Below are positions 1 through 5,492 of a stretch of DNA of 15,002 nucleotides, one piece after another. This DNA comes from Clostridia bacterium (GTDB lineage Bacteria > Bacillota > Clostridia > Christensenellales > Aristaeellaceae): contig JAFWBZ010000366.1 of assembly GCA_017537105.1 (NCBI GenBank), forward strand, positions 1-15,002. The letters run 5' to 3'. Position numbers and translations under genes: made by a program. Position 1 is the stretch's first letter. The number at the start of each line of letters is the position of its first letter. The notes below the pieces were generated by a model. It worked only from the letters and a program-made list of their open reading frames with translations, was not told the origin of the DNA and did not search any database.

Positions 1-46
1 GGGGGGTGACGTTGACCGATTTACGATCTGAAATGGAGGGAAGCAC

Positions 47-514
47 ATGAGCCGGATCAAGGATCTGCAGAAGCAGGTGCACAAGGTTTTGGAGAAGATG
101 GATGACGAGGACAAGCGGTTGAAGGCCGTTTCCCATCTGCACGGCGTCGCGCTGGCGGCAGCGGTGCTTGCGAAGAAGCGCGGTGAGAACGCGGAGCTCG
201 CGACGATGGCGGGTCTGCTCCATGACCTGTATGCCTACAAGAGCGGCAGCTACGACGACCACGCCCATCTCGGCGCGGAGTACGCGCGGAAGCTGCTGGA
301 AAAGCTGGCGATCACGACGCCGGAGGAGACGGACGTCATCTGCGCCGCCATCTGGCATCACGACAGCAAGGCGGAGGTGGACGGCCCCATGGACGAGATC
401 CTCAAGGACGCCGACGTGATCGACCACAGCCTCTCCGACCCGACGAAGGAGGTCAAGACGCACGAACAGGCGCGATACGCGAAGCTGTGTGAGGAGCTGG
501 GATTGGCGGACTGA
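47..514 (+). CDS. HD-domain phosphohydrolase-like protein
   Basis: A 155-residue soluble protein with the HD superfamily metal-binding pattern. His30/His32 lie in the first helix, the His59-Asp60 pair sits in 'GLLHDLY', His72/His74 follow, then 'IWHHD' at 102-106 and a late Asp123 in 'KDADVID'. HD proteins use such residues to bind one or two metals and hydrolyse phosphate esters, often of nucleotides; the substrate here cannot be told. It is the size of a stand-alone HD domain with no fused partner. The start at 47 is supported by GGAGGG at 35-40 with a 6-nt spacer. No promoter is visible in the 46 nt available upstream. It may be first in a loose group with the following genes, but the next ORF has different base composition. 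The family is fairly certain, the role unknown. Confidence 0.85.
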   Translation: MSRIKDLQKQVHKVLEKMDDEDKRLKAVSHLHGVALAAAVLAKKRGENAELATMAGLLHDLYAYKSGSYDDHAHLGAEYARKLLEKLAITTPEETDVICAAIWHHDSKAEVDGPMDEILKDADVIDHSLSDPTKEVKTHEQARYAKLCEELGLAD

Positions 515-543
515 TCGGCGGATCGGGGTCTGCGGGGGGCAAT

Positions 544-1128
544 ATGCGTGAATTATTGAATGATCCTTTTTATGAAGTGATTGGGAAATACGACAGATGC
601 ATCATCGATTATTGCCTGATCGAAGATGATGTGCCCCATCAAGGGAAACGCTCCCATAAGGATGCCATACTGTTTGCCATGCTCAAAGTCATGGAACGGG
701 ATATCGACGACCGGAGCAAAGAAGCTCAGGACGAAACGTTCCCGTGGAATCTTGATACAGGGAAGGCACAGGCACATCAGATCGACCCGGCGGCGTTGCT
801 CCACGTGCCGGAGATACTGCGGACAGATCGTGCTGGTCAAAGGTTTTATGACTGCAGATTGCCGGATCCGCTCAAAGGCGAACAGATTCCTTACTGGTAT
901 GCCTTTTGGGAAACCCCGCATCCGTCGGGATATGGACCGGATGATTTCCGCAGGGTCAATTCCATTTTATTCCCGGCAGGAACGGATGAGCTGGAAGTGT
1001 ATGAGTGGACGACGGACTGGTCCAACTATTTTGATGATGGACATGAATGGTGGGGCACGGCGTGCTGGAGCATCTATGACGGGCGCATGCACAGATATAT
1101 CGTCATAATGGCATCAACAACGGACTGA
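544..1128 (+). CDS. Hypothetical protein, AT-richer than neighbours
   Basis: A 194-residue acidic, aromatic-rich protein with no signal peptide or membrane segment. I do not recognise a named family. The C-terminal third is rich in Trp and Tyr ('EVYEWTTDWSNYFDDGHEW') and ends 'RYIVIMASTTD', which looks like a natural end rather than a truncation. The start lies 29 nt after the HD gene with only a weak G-rich stretch (about 534-539) as ribosome binding site. Codon use is clearly more AT-rich than in the flanking genes, with AAT, ATT and GAT codons frequent near the start, which suggests separate acquisition. The body has coding character and other frames are short. It could be a SUKH/SMI1-like or immunity-type accessory protein, but nothing in the sequence proves that. 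Confidence 0.7.
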   Translation: MRELLNDPFYEVIGKYDRCIIDYCLIEDDVPHQGKRSHKDAILFAMLKVMERDIDDRSKEAQDETFPWNLDTGKAQAHQIDPAALLHVPEILRTDRAGQRFYDCRLPDPLKGEQIPYWYAFWETPHPSGYGPDDFRRVNSILFPAGTDELEVYEWTTDWSNYFDDGHEWWGTACWSIYDGRMHRYIVIMASTTD

Positions 1129-1305
1129 GCGTTTCCGGCGATTGATCGAACAGTATTTCCTGTATGGAAGACATGAGTTAAGCTGACGTGGGGTACGGCA
1201 AGCGCGTGGATCGTGTCGACTTAAACAGTCTGGACCCAATCATCCGGGAAATCGGATATGAAACCACAAAGTGAACTTCACCCCATCAATAACAGAGGTG
1301 TGGAT
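1129..1305. other. Intergenic stretch with a possible short gene remnant
   Basis: These 177 nt lie between two plus-strand genes. An open stretch from about 1188 to 1274 encodes roughly 28 residues ending 'LNSLDPIIREIGYETTK' before a stop. This reads like the tail of a protein, but there is no convincing start or ribosome binding site, so it is at best a remnant. A second short open stretch (about 1109-1183) ends 'IEQYFLYGRHELS'. No terminator hairpin with a U-tract is seen. Confidence 0.3.
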
Positions 1306-1512
1306 ATGATGGAGCGCATTGAGGCCTTTGAGGCCATGCTGAAAGCGGCGCTGGAGCAGTCCGAGGCGGAGCGGCAGAAGATGGAGGCGCTGAAGGCGCA
1401 GGGCAGGGAAAAGTCCGCGACCTACCGTCAGTATCTGGGTAACCGCCTGTTTTATAATCAGTTGTTCGCGATGTACCGGCAATACGGCCTGATCGGTGAA
1501 CGGGGAGAGTGA
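1306..1512 (+). CDS. Small helical (coiled-coil-like) hypothetical protein
   Basis: A roughly 68-residue protein starting 'MMERIEAFEAMLKAALEQ'. The N-terminal 45 residues are Glu/Lys/Ala/Gln-rich with a heptad-like hydrophobic pattern, then a Tyr-rich tail ('YRQYLGNRLFYNQLFAMYRQYG'). No membrane segment is seen. An in-frame ATG exists at 1258, but AGAGGTG at 1293-1299 with a 6-nt spacer favours 1306 (or the adjacent ATG at 1309). Its stop lies just before the ATG of the EamA gene, so the two are probably translated together. A role as partner or accessory of the transporter is inference from this arrangement only. Confidence 0.65.
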   Translation: MMERIEAFEAMLKAALEQSEAERQKMEALKAQGREKSATYRQYLGNRLFYNQLFAMYRQYGLIGERGE

Positions 1513-1517
1513 GCGCG

Positions 1518-1931
1518 ATGTGGTGGCTGTTTGCGGTGGGCTCCGCGGTGTTTGCGGCGCTGACATCGATACTGGCGAAGATCGGCATCGAGGGCGTCAA
1601 TTCCAACCTGGCCACGGCGATCCGCACAGTGGTGGTGGTAGCCATGGCCTGGGGCATGGTGTTCCTGACCCATGCGCAGGATGGCTTGGCAAGTATCAGC
1701 CGGAGGAGCTGGCTGTTTCTGATCCTGTCGGGCCTGGCCACCGGTGCTTCGTGGCTTTGCTACTACCGAGCACTGCAGCTGGGCGAGGTCTCGAAGGTGG
1801 TGCACATCGACAAGCTGTCGGTGCTCATCACGCTTGCGCTGGCGTTCCTATTCCTGCACGAGCAGCTCACCGTGAAATCGCTGGTGGGCTGCCTGCTGAT
1901 CGGGGCAGGGACGCTGGTGATGGCGCTGTGA
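1518..1931 (+). CDS. EamA-family half-size transporter (DMT superfamily)
   Basis: A 137-residue integral membrane protein with a single EamA unit of about five hydrophobic segments: roughly residues 2-20, 32-50, 63-82, 93-110 and 116-136. Full-length EamA exporters carry two such units (about 300 residues), so this is a half-size member that probably works as a dimer. The motif 'SWLCYYRALQLGEVSKV' followed by 'LSVLITLALAFLFLHEQLT' is typical of the family. A GTG at 1509 is in frame and overlaps the preceding stop, but GGGGAG at 1502-1507 is spaced properly (10 nt) only for the ATG at 1518. The substrate is unknown; relatives move metabolites or amino acids across the inner membrane. Confidence 0.88.
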   Translation: MWWLFAVGSAVFAALTSILAKIGIEGVNSNLATAIRTVVVVAMAWGMVFLTHAQDGLASISRRSWLFLILSGLATGASWLCYYRALQLGEVSKVVHIDKLSVLITLALAFLFLHEQLTVKSLVGCLLIGAGTLVMAL

Positions 1932-1952
1932 CGACGCCCTGGGATAAAGGCC

Positions 1953-2525
1953 ATGAAAGAGCAAAACATACTGAATGTCACGAATCGGTGGGAATTCCGG
2001 GCATGGCTTGAGGCGCATGCATCTGTCGAAGCGGAGTGCTGGATGGCGGTGAAGCGCGGCAGGCCGTGCGATCCGGAGGTCTTCTACTATCTCGACGCGG
2101 TGGAGGAGGCGCTGTGCTTCGGCTGGGTGGACAGTGTGCAGAAGCTGATCGACGGAAAGAGGATGCAGCGCTTTTCACCGCGCAGGAGCAACAGCCCATG
2201 GACGGAACTCAATAAGGCGCGGGTTCGGAGACTGGAAAGCCTGGGCAGGATGACCGACGCCGGACGCGCGGTATTGCCCACGATGGGACCGCGCAGCTTC
2301 CGCGTGGACAGGGAAATCGAAGCCGCCATGAAAGCAGCGCGCGTGTGGTCGAAGTTCAGGGCGTTCCCGGCGCTGTACCAGCGGGTGCGGGCGTATAATG
2401 TCGCTTTCTACAAAAACCGTGACCCGGAGATTTATCAAAAGGCGCTGGCCCATCTGATCGAGGAGACGAAGCGGGGCAGGATGTTCGGCGAATGGAACGA
2501 CTACGGGCGATTGCCCGATGATTGA
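1953..2525 (+). CDS. YdeI/OmpD-associated family protein
   Basis: A 190-residue soluble protein matching the YdeI/OmpD-associated (bacteriocin-protection) family. It begins 'NRWEFRAWLEAHASVEAECW' and carries the hallmarks 'YLDAVEEALCFGWVDS' (about 46-61), 'QRFSPRRSNSPWTELNKAR' (about 70-88) and a C-terminal 'YQKALAHLIEETKRGRMFG'. Length is usual for the family. Members are linked to stress or antimicrobial-peptide survival in some bacteria, but the molecular activity is not established. It lies 21 nt after the EamA stop and just before the DUF1801 and DUF2200 genes, giving an operon-like cluster of three small proteins. The start at 1953 has GGGATAAAGG at 1941-1950 before it, a modest ribosome site. 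Confidence 0.88.
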   Translation: MKEQNILNVTNRWEFRAWLEAHASVEAECWMAVKRGRPCDPEVFYYLDAVEEALCFGWVDSVQKLIDGKRMQRFSPRRSNSPWTELNKARVRRLESLGRMTDAGRAVLPTMGPRSFRVDREIEAAMKAARVWSKFRAFPALYQRVRAYNVAFYKNRDPEIYQKALAHLIEETKRGRMFGEWNDYGRLPDD

Positions 2526-2541
2526 GCGGGAGGCGTTCTTC

Positions 2542-2946
2542 ATGTGGAAATGTCCCAAATGTGGCCGGGAGTTCAGCAGGCAGAATCAGGATCACTACTG
2601 CGTAAAGCCGGAGACCATCGACACATACATCGCCATGCAGGATGAAGCCGTTCAACCCCGGCTGCGGGAGGTGCGTGACATCCTCCGAGCTACCTTGCCG
2701 GAGGCGCAGGAGCGCATGTCCTGGTCCATGCCCACCTACTGGAAGGGCAGGAACATCATCCACTTCGCCGCGTCGAAGAAGCATCTGGGCCTGTACCCCG
2801 GCGGCGAGGCGACCACGGTGTTTGCGGAGGCGTTGAAGGACTGGGATGTCAGCAAGGGCACCATCCGCATTCCCTGGAATCGCGAGCTGCCTGAGGCGCT
2901 GGTCCGAGAAATCGCCCGATGGTGCTATGAGGAGTATCGAAAATGA
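2542..2946 (+). CDS. DUF1801-domain protein with N-terminal zinc-binding motif
   Basis: A 134-residue soluble protein. The N-terminus 'MWKCPKCGREFSRQNQDHYC' holds a C-x2-C ... H-x-C cluster likely to bind zinc. It is followed by a DUF1801 fold (frataxin-like; relatives are called iron chaperone YdhG) with 'YIAMQDEAVQPRLREVRDIL', 'ERMSWSMPTYWKGRNIIHFA' and 'KHLGLYPGG'. An in-frame ATG at 2518 overlaps the preceding gene by 8 nt, but CGGGAGG at 2527-2533 with an 8-nt spacer fits the ATG at 2542, and the zinc motif then sits at the very N-terminus as expected. The stop overlaps the next start (ATGA at 2943-2946), indicating coupled translation. Function is unproven. Confidence 0.87.
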   Translation: MWKCPKCGREFSRQNQDHYCVKPETIDTYIAMQDEAVQPRLREVRDILRATLPEAQERMSWSMPTYWKGRNIIHFAASKKHLGLYPGGEATTVFAEALKDWDVSKGTIRIPWNRELPEALVREIARWCYEEYRK

Positions 2947-3308
2947 ATGTATTTGACATGCCGTTTTCAAGGGTCTACTCTTGTCTTATGCAAAAGGCAG
3001 AGCGCAAGGGAAGGACCCGGGACGAGGTGGACGCGGTCACGACCTGGCTGACGGGCTATGCCGTGGATCAGCTTCGGAGCATGGGATCGGATGATACCAC
3101 CTACGGCGCGTTCATCGACGGCGCGCCGGCATGGAATCCCCGCGCCGAATTCATCACCGGCAAGGTTTGCGGCATCCGGGTGGAAACGATCGCCGACCCG
3201 CGCATGAAGAAACTGCGCCAGCTGGACAAGCTGGTGGATGAGCTGGCAAAGGGGTGGCCGATGGAAAAGGTCACATTTGCCAGTCTGGACAGCCCGCGGC
3301 CGTTGTGA
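2943..3308 (+). CDS. DUF2200 family protein
   Basis: A 121-residue protein matching DUF2200 along its whole length. The typical run is 'FDMPFSRVYSCLMQKAERKG', 'DAVTTWLTGY', 'FITGKVCGIRVETIADP', then 'RQLDKLVDELAKG' near the C-terminus. Family function is unknown. Its ATG overlaps the upstream stop by 4 nt, and GAGGAG at 2929-2934 with an 8-nt spacer supports this start. The last ~25 nt of the coding region hold the -35 element of the Rrf2 promoter. It is the third gene of the YdeI-DUF1801-DUF2200 cluster. Confidence 0.88.
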   Translation: MNVFDMPFSRVYSCLMQKAERKGRTRDEVDAVTTWLTGYAVDQLRSMGSDDTTYGAFIDGAPAWNPRAEFITGKVCGIRVETIADPRMKKLRQLDKLVDELAKGWPMEKVTFASLDSPRPL

Positions 3309-3314
3309 TACAAT
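3286..3314 (+). promoter_or_regulatory. SigA-type promoter of the Rrf2 gene
   Basis: The -35 is TGGACA at 3286-3291 and the -10 is TACAAT at 3309-3314, with a 17-nt spacer and an extended TGa at 3306-3308. The expected transcription start is near 3321. The promoter lies mostly inside the end of the DUF2200 gene, so the regulator can be expressed on its own. Confidence 0.6.
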
Positions 3315-3324
3315 TCCTGTATCA
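3306..3324. promoter_or_regulatory. Probable Rrf2 autoregulatory operator
   Basis: A perfect 7-5-7 dyad, TGATACA-ATTCC-TGTATCA, covers the -10 box and predicted transcription start of the Rrf2 gene. Its position is ideal for autorepression. Rrf2 regulators bind such dyads; assignment to this protein is inference. Confidence 0.55.
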
Positions 3325-3344
3325 ACATTCACAGGAGGCCCGGT

Positions 3345-3779
3345 ATGCAGATTTCCAGCAGATTCACCATCGCGGTGCATATGATCATATGCATTGAGGC
3401 CTTTAAGGATACGCACAAGGTCACCAGTGAGTTCATCGCGTCGAGCGTCAACGTCAATCCCGTGGTGATCCGAAGGCTGCTGCAACAGCTGAAAAAGGCG
3501 GGCATCGTCGAAGTGAAGCGCGGCAGCGGCGGCGCGGATATTGCCAGGCCGCTGGATGAGATCACCCTGCTGGATGTCTACAACGCCGTGGAGAGCGTGG
3601 ACAACGGCGTTCTGTTCCACTTTCATGAGAACCCGAACCAGCTCTGCCCCGTGGGGCGGAACATCCACGCCATCATGGACAGCCGCCTTCAGGAGATCCA
3701 GACCGCCATGGAGGAAAAAATGCGCGCCATGACGCTCAGTGAAATCATGGAGGACGCGAACCGGCTGCTGGAATTGTAA
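3345..3779 (+). CDS. Rrf2-family transcriptional regulator (YwnA-like)
   Basis: A 144-residue DNA-binding protein. The winged helix-turn-helix covers about residues 1-65: 'SSRFTIAVHMIICIEAF', 'TSEFIASSVNVNPVVIRRLL' as the HTH, and a wing at 'GIVEVKRGSGGADIARP'. 'ITLLDVYNAVES' and the dimerisation helix follow. Rrf2 proteins that carry an Fe-S cluster (IscR, NsrR) have three central cysteines. Here only Cys16 and Cys101 are present, so cluster binding is unlikely and a thiol or small-ligand mode as in the YwnA/CymR branch is more probable. AGGAGG at 3333-3338 with a 6-nt spacer fixes the start. It has its own promoter with an overlapping dyad, and the cupin gene downstream has related half-sites, so control of itself and the cupin gene is likely. 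Confidence 0.9.
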   Translation: MQISSRFTIAVHMIICIEAFKDTHKVTSEFIASSVNVNPVVIRRLLQQLKKAGIVEVKRGSGGADIARPLDEITLLDVYNAVESVDNGVLFHFHENPNQLCPVGRNIHAIMDSRLQEIQTAMEEKMRAMTLSEIMEDANRLLEL

Positions 3780-3781
3780 AA

Positions 3782-3854
3782 TATCGTTGTAATGCTTGAC
3801 ATTACGACGTATGCCTTCTATAATATGGATGTATCAAAGAAGATTACAACGATA
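3782..3854. promoter_or_regulatory. Operator region with 12-bp inverted repeat around the cupin promoter
   Basis: TATCGTTGTAAT at 3782-3793 and its perfect reverse complement ATTACAACGATA at 3843-3854 bracket the promoter, 49 nt apart. A second, tighter dyad pairs CGTTGTAATG (3785-3794) with CATTACGACG (3800-3809) over a 5-nt loop, with one mismatch, and covers the -35 box. There are thus three related half-sites: two at the -35 and one between transcription start and ribosome site. This fits a two-site repressor operator, probably for the adjacent Rrf2 protein. An invertible promoter is the less likely reading. Confidence 0.55.
3796..3824 (+). promoter_or_regulatory. Consensus SigA promoter of the cupin gene
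   Basis: TTGACA at 3796-3801, a 17-nt spacer, then TATAAT at 3819-3824: a full match to the housekeeping consensus. The start of transcription is expected near 3831. Such a strong promoter normally needs repression, which agrees with the operator-like repeats over it. Confidence 0.85.
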
Positions 3855-3869
3855 CTGGAGGGCATGAAA

Positions 3870-4226
3870 ATGAAGAATTACACCAAGATCAGCGTTGGTC
3901 AGGACGCGCGCACGGAGCTTCACGATCAGCTGGGCCTGACCGGCGCGGAGATCAGCGTCAACAACCTGCCGGCCGGCGCTGGCGTTCCCTTCGTTCACTA
4001 CCACCACAAGAATGAGGAAATCTACATGATCCTCTCCGGCAGGGGCCAGGCCATACTGGACGGTGAAACCGTTGCGCTGAACGCGGGCGACTGGCTGCGC
4101 ATCGCGCCGGAGACCCGCCGGCAGTTCTCCGCGGCGGCGGATTCCGCGATCAGCTACATCTGCATCCAGGTCAGGGCGAATTCCCTGGAAGAGTACACGG
4201 CTGCCGACGCGACGATCGAGCAGTAA
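3870..4226 (+). CDS. Cupin-domain protein
   Basis: A 118-residue single-domain cupin. Motif 1 is 'VHYHHKNEEIYMILSGRG', with His43, His45 and Glu49 as metal ligands. Motif 2, 'NAGDWLRIAPETRRQF', lacks the usual histidine after the Pro, so the metal site may be three-residue or altered. Small cupins of this kind are often sugar-isomerase-like or quercetinase/pirin-like, but the substrate cannot be told. The long ORF begins at 3792, but that ATG lies inside the promoter. GGAGGG at 3857-3862 with a 7-nt spacer fits ATG 3870 better than ATG 3864. Its promoter carries repeats probably bound by the Rrf2 regulator encoded just upstream, and a terminator follows. Transcription is therefore a single-gene unit. 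Confidence 0.87.
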   Translation: MKNYTKISVGQDARTELHDQLGLTGAEISVNNLPAGAGVPFVHYHHKNEEIYMILSGRGQAILDGETVALNAGDWLRIAPETRRQFSAAADSAISYICIQVRANSLEEYTAADATIEQ

Positions 4227-4250
4227 TCAACGGCACGTTGCGCATTGATC

Positions 4251-4292
4251 CTCCGGCCATATCGCAAACCCGCATATTGCCGGAGTTTTTGT
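4251..4292 (+). terminator. Rho-independent terminator after the cupin gene
   Basis: CTCCGGCCATAT (4251-4262) pairs with ATATTGCCGGAG (4274-4285), 11 of 12 positions, over an 11-nt loop, and is followed by TTTTTGT. It lies 25 nt after the cupin stop. Confidence 0.85.
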
Positions 4293-4338
4293 CTGCCTGA
4301 ACACTGCGGGAATGAGGGCCAAAGGGGAGGAGATTCTG

Positions 4339-5040
4339 TTGAGCGTTTGCATCAAGGACCAGATCCAGAATATGAACCTTGTGATTGGCTGCACGGTGGG
4401 CTGCGATTACTGTTATGCCCGGAACAACGTGCGCCGCTGGCACATGATCGAGGATTTCTGCCATCCTGAGTTCTTCCCGGAAAAGCTGCGTCTGATGGAA
4501 CGGCAGCGCCCGCAGAACTTCCTGCTGACCGGCATGAGCGACCTGGCCGGGTGGAAGCCGGCGTGGCGGGACGAGGTGTTTGCCAGGATCCGGGAGAATC
4601 CCCGGTACCAGTTCCTGTTTCTCACCAAGCGTCCGGACCTGCTGGACATCGACACCGACCTGGACAACGCATGGTTTGGCGTGACGGTCACCCGGCGGGC
4701 CGAGCTGTGGCGCATCGACGCGCTGAGAGAGAACGTCAGGGCGAAGCATTACCATGTCACCTTTGAGCCCCTGTTCGACGATCCCGGCGAGGTGGCGCTT
4801 GACGGCATTGACTGGGTGGTGGTGGGCACCATGACCGGCGCGCAGAGCCGAAGGGTGCGCACCGAACCGGCGTGGGCATATTCCCTGACCGAACAGGCCC
4901 ACGCCAGGGGCATCCCCGTGTTCTGGAAGGAAGACCTCGTTCCGATCATGGGAGAGGAGAACATGATACAGCAGATGCCGGAGGCATTCAACCGCGTACT
5001 GGAGGCGCAGAGCACATGGAAAAGCAGGAAATCAAAATAG
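4339..5040 (+). CDS. DUF5131 / phage Gp37-Gp68 family Fe-S (radical SAM-like) protein
   Basis: A 233-residue protein with a C-x3-C-x2-C cluster (Cys18, Cys22, Cys25 in 'GCTVGCDYCYARN'), the pattern of a radical SAM 4Fe-4S site. 'QNFLLTGMSDLAGWKPAWRD', 'YQFLFLTKRPDLL', 'NAWFGVTVTRRAE', 'TFEPLFDD', 'IDWVVVGTMTGA' and 'IPVFWKEDL' follow. This order is characteristic of the DUF5131 family (annotated phage Gp37/Gp68), found in phages and bacteria with no settled function. An in-frame ATG occurs at 4312, but GGGGAGGAG at 4324-4332 sits right before a TTG at 4339, so I choose the TTG start; the Cys cluster is kept either way. The next ORF remnant is a recombinase, which fits a mobile-element link. 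Confidence 0.85.
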   Translation: MSVCIKDQIQNMNLVIGCTVGCDYCYARNNVRRWHMIEDFCHPEFFPEKLRLMERQRPQNFLLTGMSDLAGWKPAWRDEVFARIRENPRYQFLFLTKRPDLLDIDTDLDNAWFGVTVTRRAELWRIDALRENVRAKHYHVTFEPLFDDPGEVALDGIDWVVVGTMTGAQSRRVRTEPAWAYSLTEQAHARGIPVFWKEDLVPIMGEENMIQQMPEAFNRVLEAQSTWKSRKSK

Positions 5041-5047
5041 GACATGT

Positions 5048-5416
5048 CGAGACAAAAAGCGTGATAAGCGCAATGAAGGTGAACTCCCGAAATACCTGAT
5101 AAAGAATAACCACGAGCCCATCGTATCACGCGAAACCTTTGAGGTCGTGCAGGCGGACATCCAGAGACGCGCAGCAGCGGTGCCTGAGGGACATGGGCAT
5201 CATGCTTTCTATCCCTTTACCGGTAAACTGATATGTGAGCTATGCGGGAAGCATTTTCGACGGCGGCATAATAACGGTATTATCGTCTGGCAGTGCAATA
5301 CATACATGATATATGGAAAGGACAAATGCCCGGCCAAGCAAATCCGGGAAGCGATTCTCGAAGACGCCTGCGCGCAAGCAATTCATGTCTTAGCTGTGTT
5401 ATTGTTTCTTTACTAA
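5048..5416 (+). pseudogene. C-terminal remnant of a large serine recombinase
   Basis: An open stretch reads as the end of the Recombinase domain and the zinc-ribbon domain of a large serine integrase: 'NEGELPKYLIKNNHEPIVSR', 'ETFEVVQADIQRR', then 'GKLICELCGKHFRRRHNNG' and 'WQCNTYMIYGKDKCPAKQI', where four cysteines form the zinc ribbon. The N-terminal resolvase domain with the catalytic serine is absent: the DUF5131 gene ends at 5040 in another frame. The normal C-terminal coiled coil is also missing, as the frame ends soon after 'ILEDACAQAIHV'. No start codon with a ribosome site is visible; a GTG at 5147 is internal. It therefore cannot recombine DNA and marks a lost phage or conjugative element. 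The left border is approximate. Confidence 0.82.
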
Positions 5417-5437
5417 AACATAATTCTGTGATAGAAT
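5409..5437 (+). promoter_or_regulatory. Probable promoter of the Sel1-repeat gene
   Basis: TTTACT at 5409-5414, a 17-nt spacer and TAGAAT at 5432-5437 with an extended TGa at 5429-5431. The start of transcription would be near 5444, giving a leader of about 50 nt with GGGAGGAG at 5476-5483 before the ATG at 5493. Confidence 0.5.
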
Positions 5438-5492
5438 AAATCCGGGTTACAGAAGGAAGTGCAGTCCTTATTAACGGGAGGAGTTTTGATTT

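Noticed and set aside
1496..2011. 171-residue plus-strand ORF over the EamA gene
   Set aside because: It is a Gly/Arg/His-rich shadow frame; the EamA frame has a ribosome site, membrane segments and family motifs.
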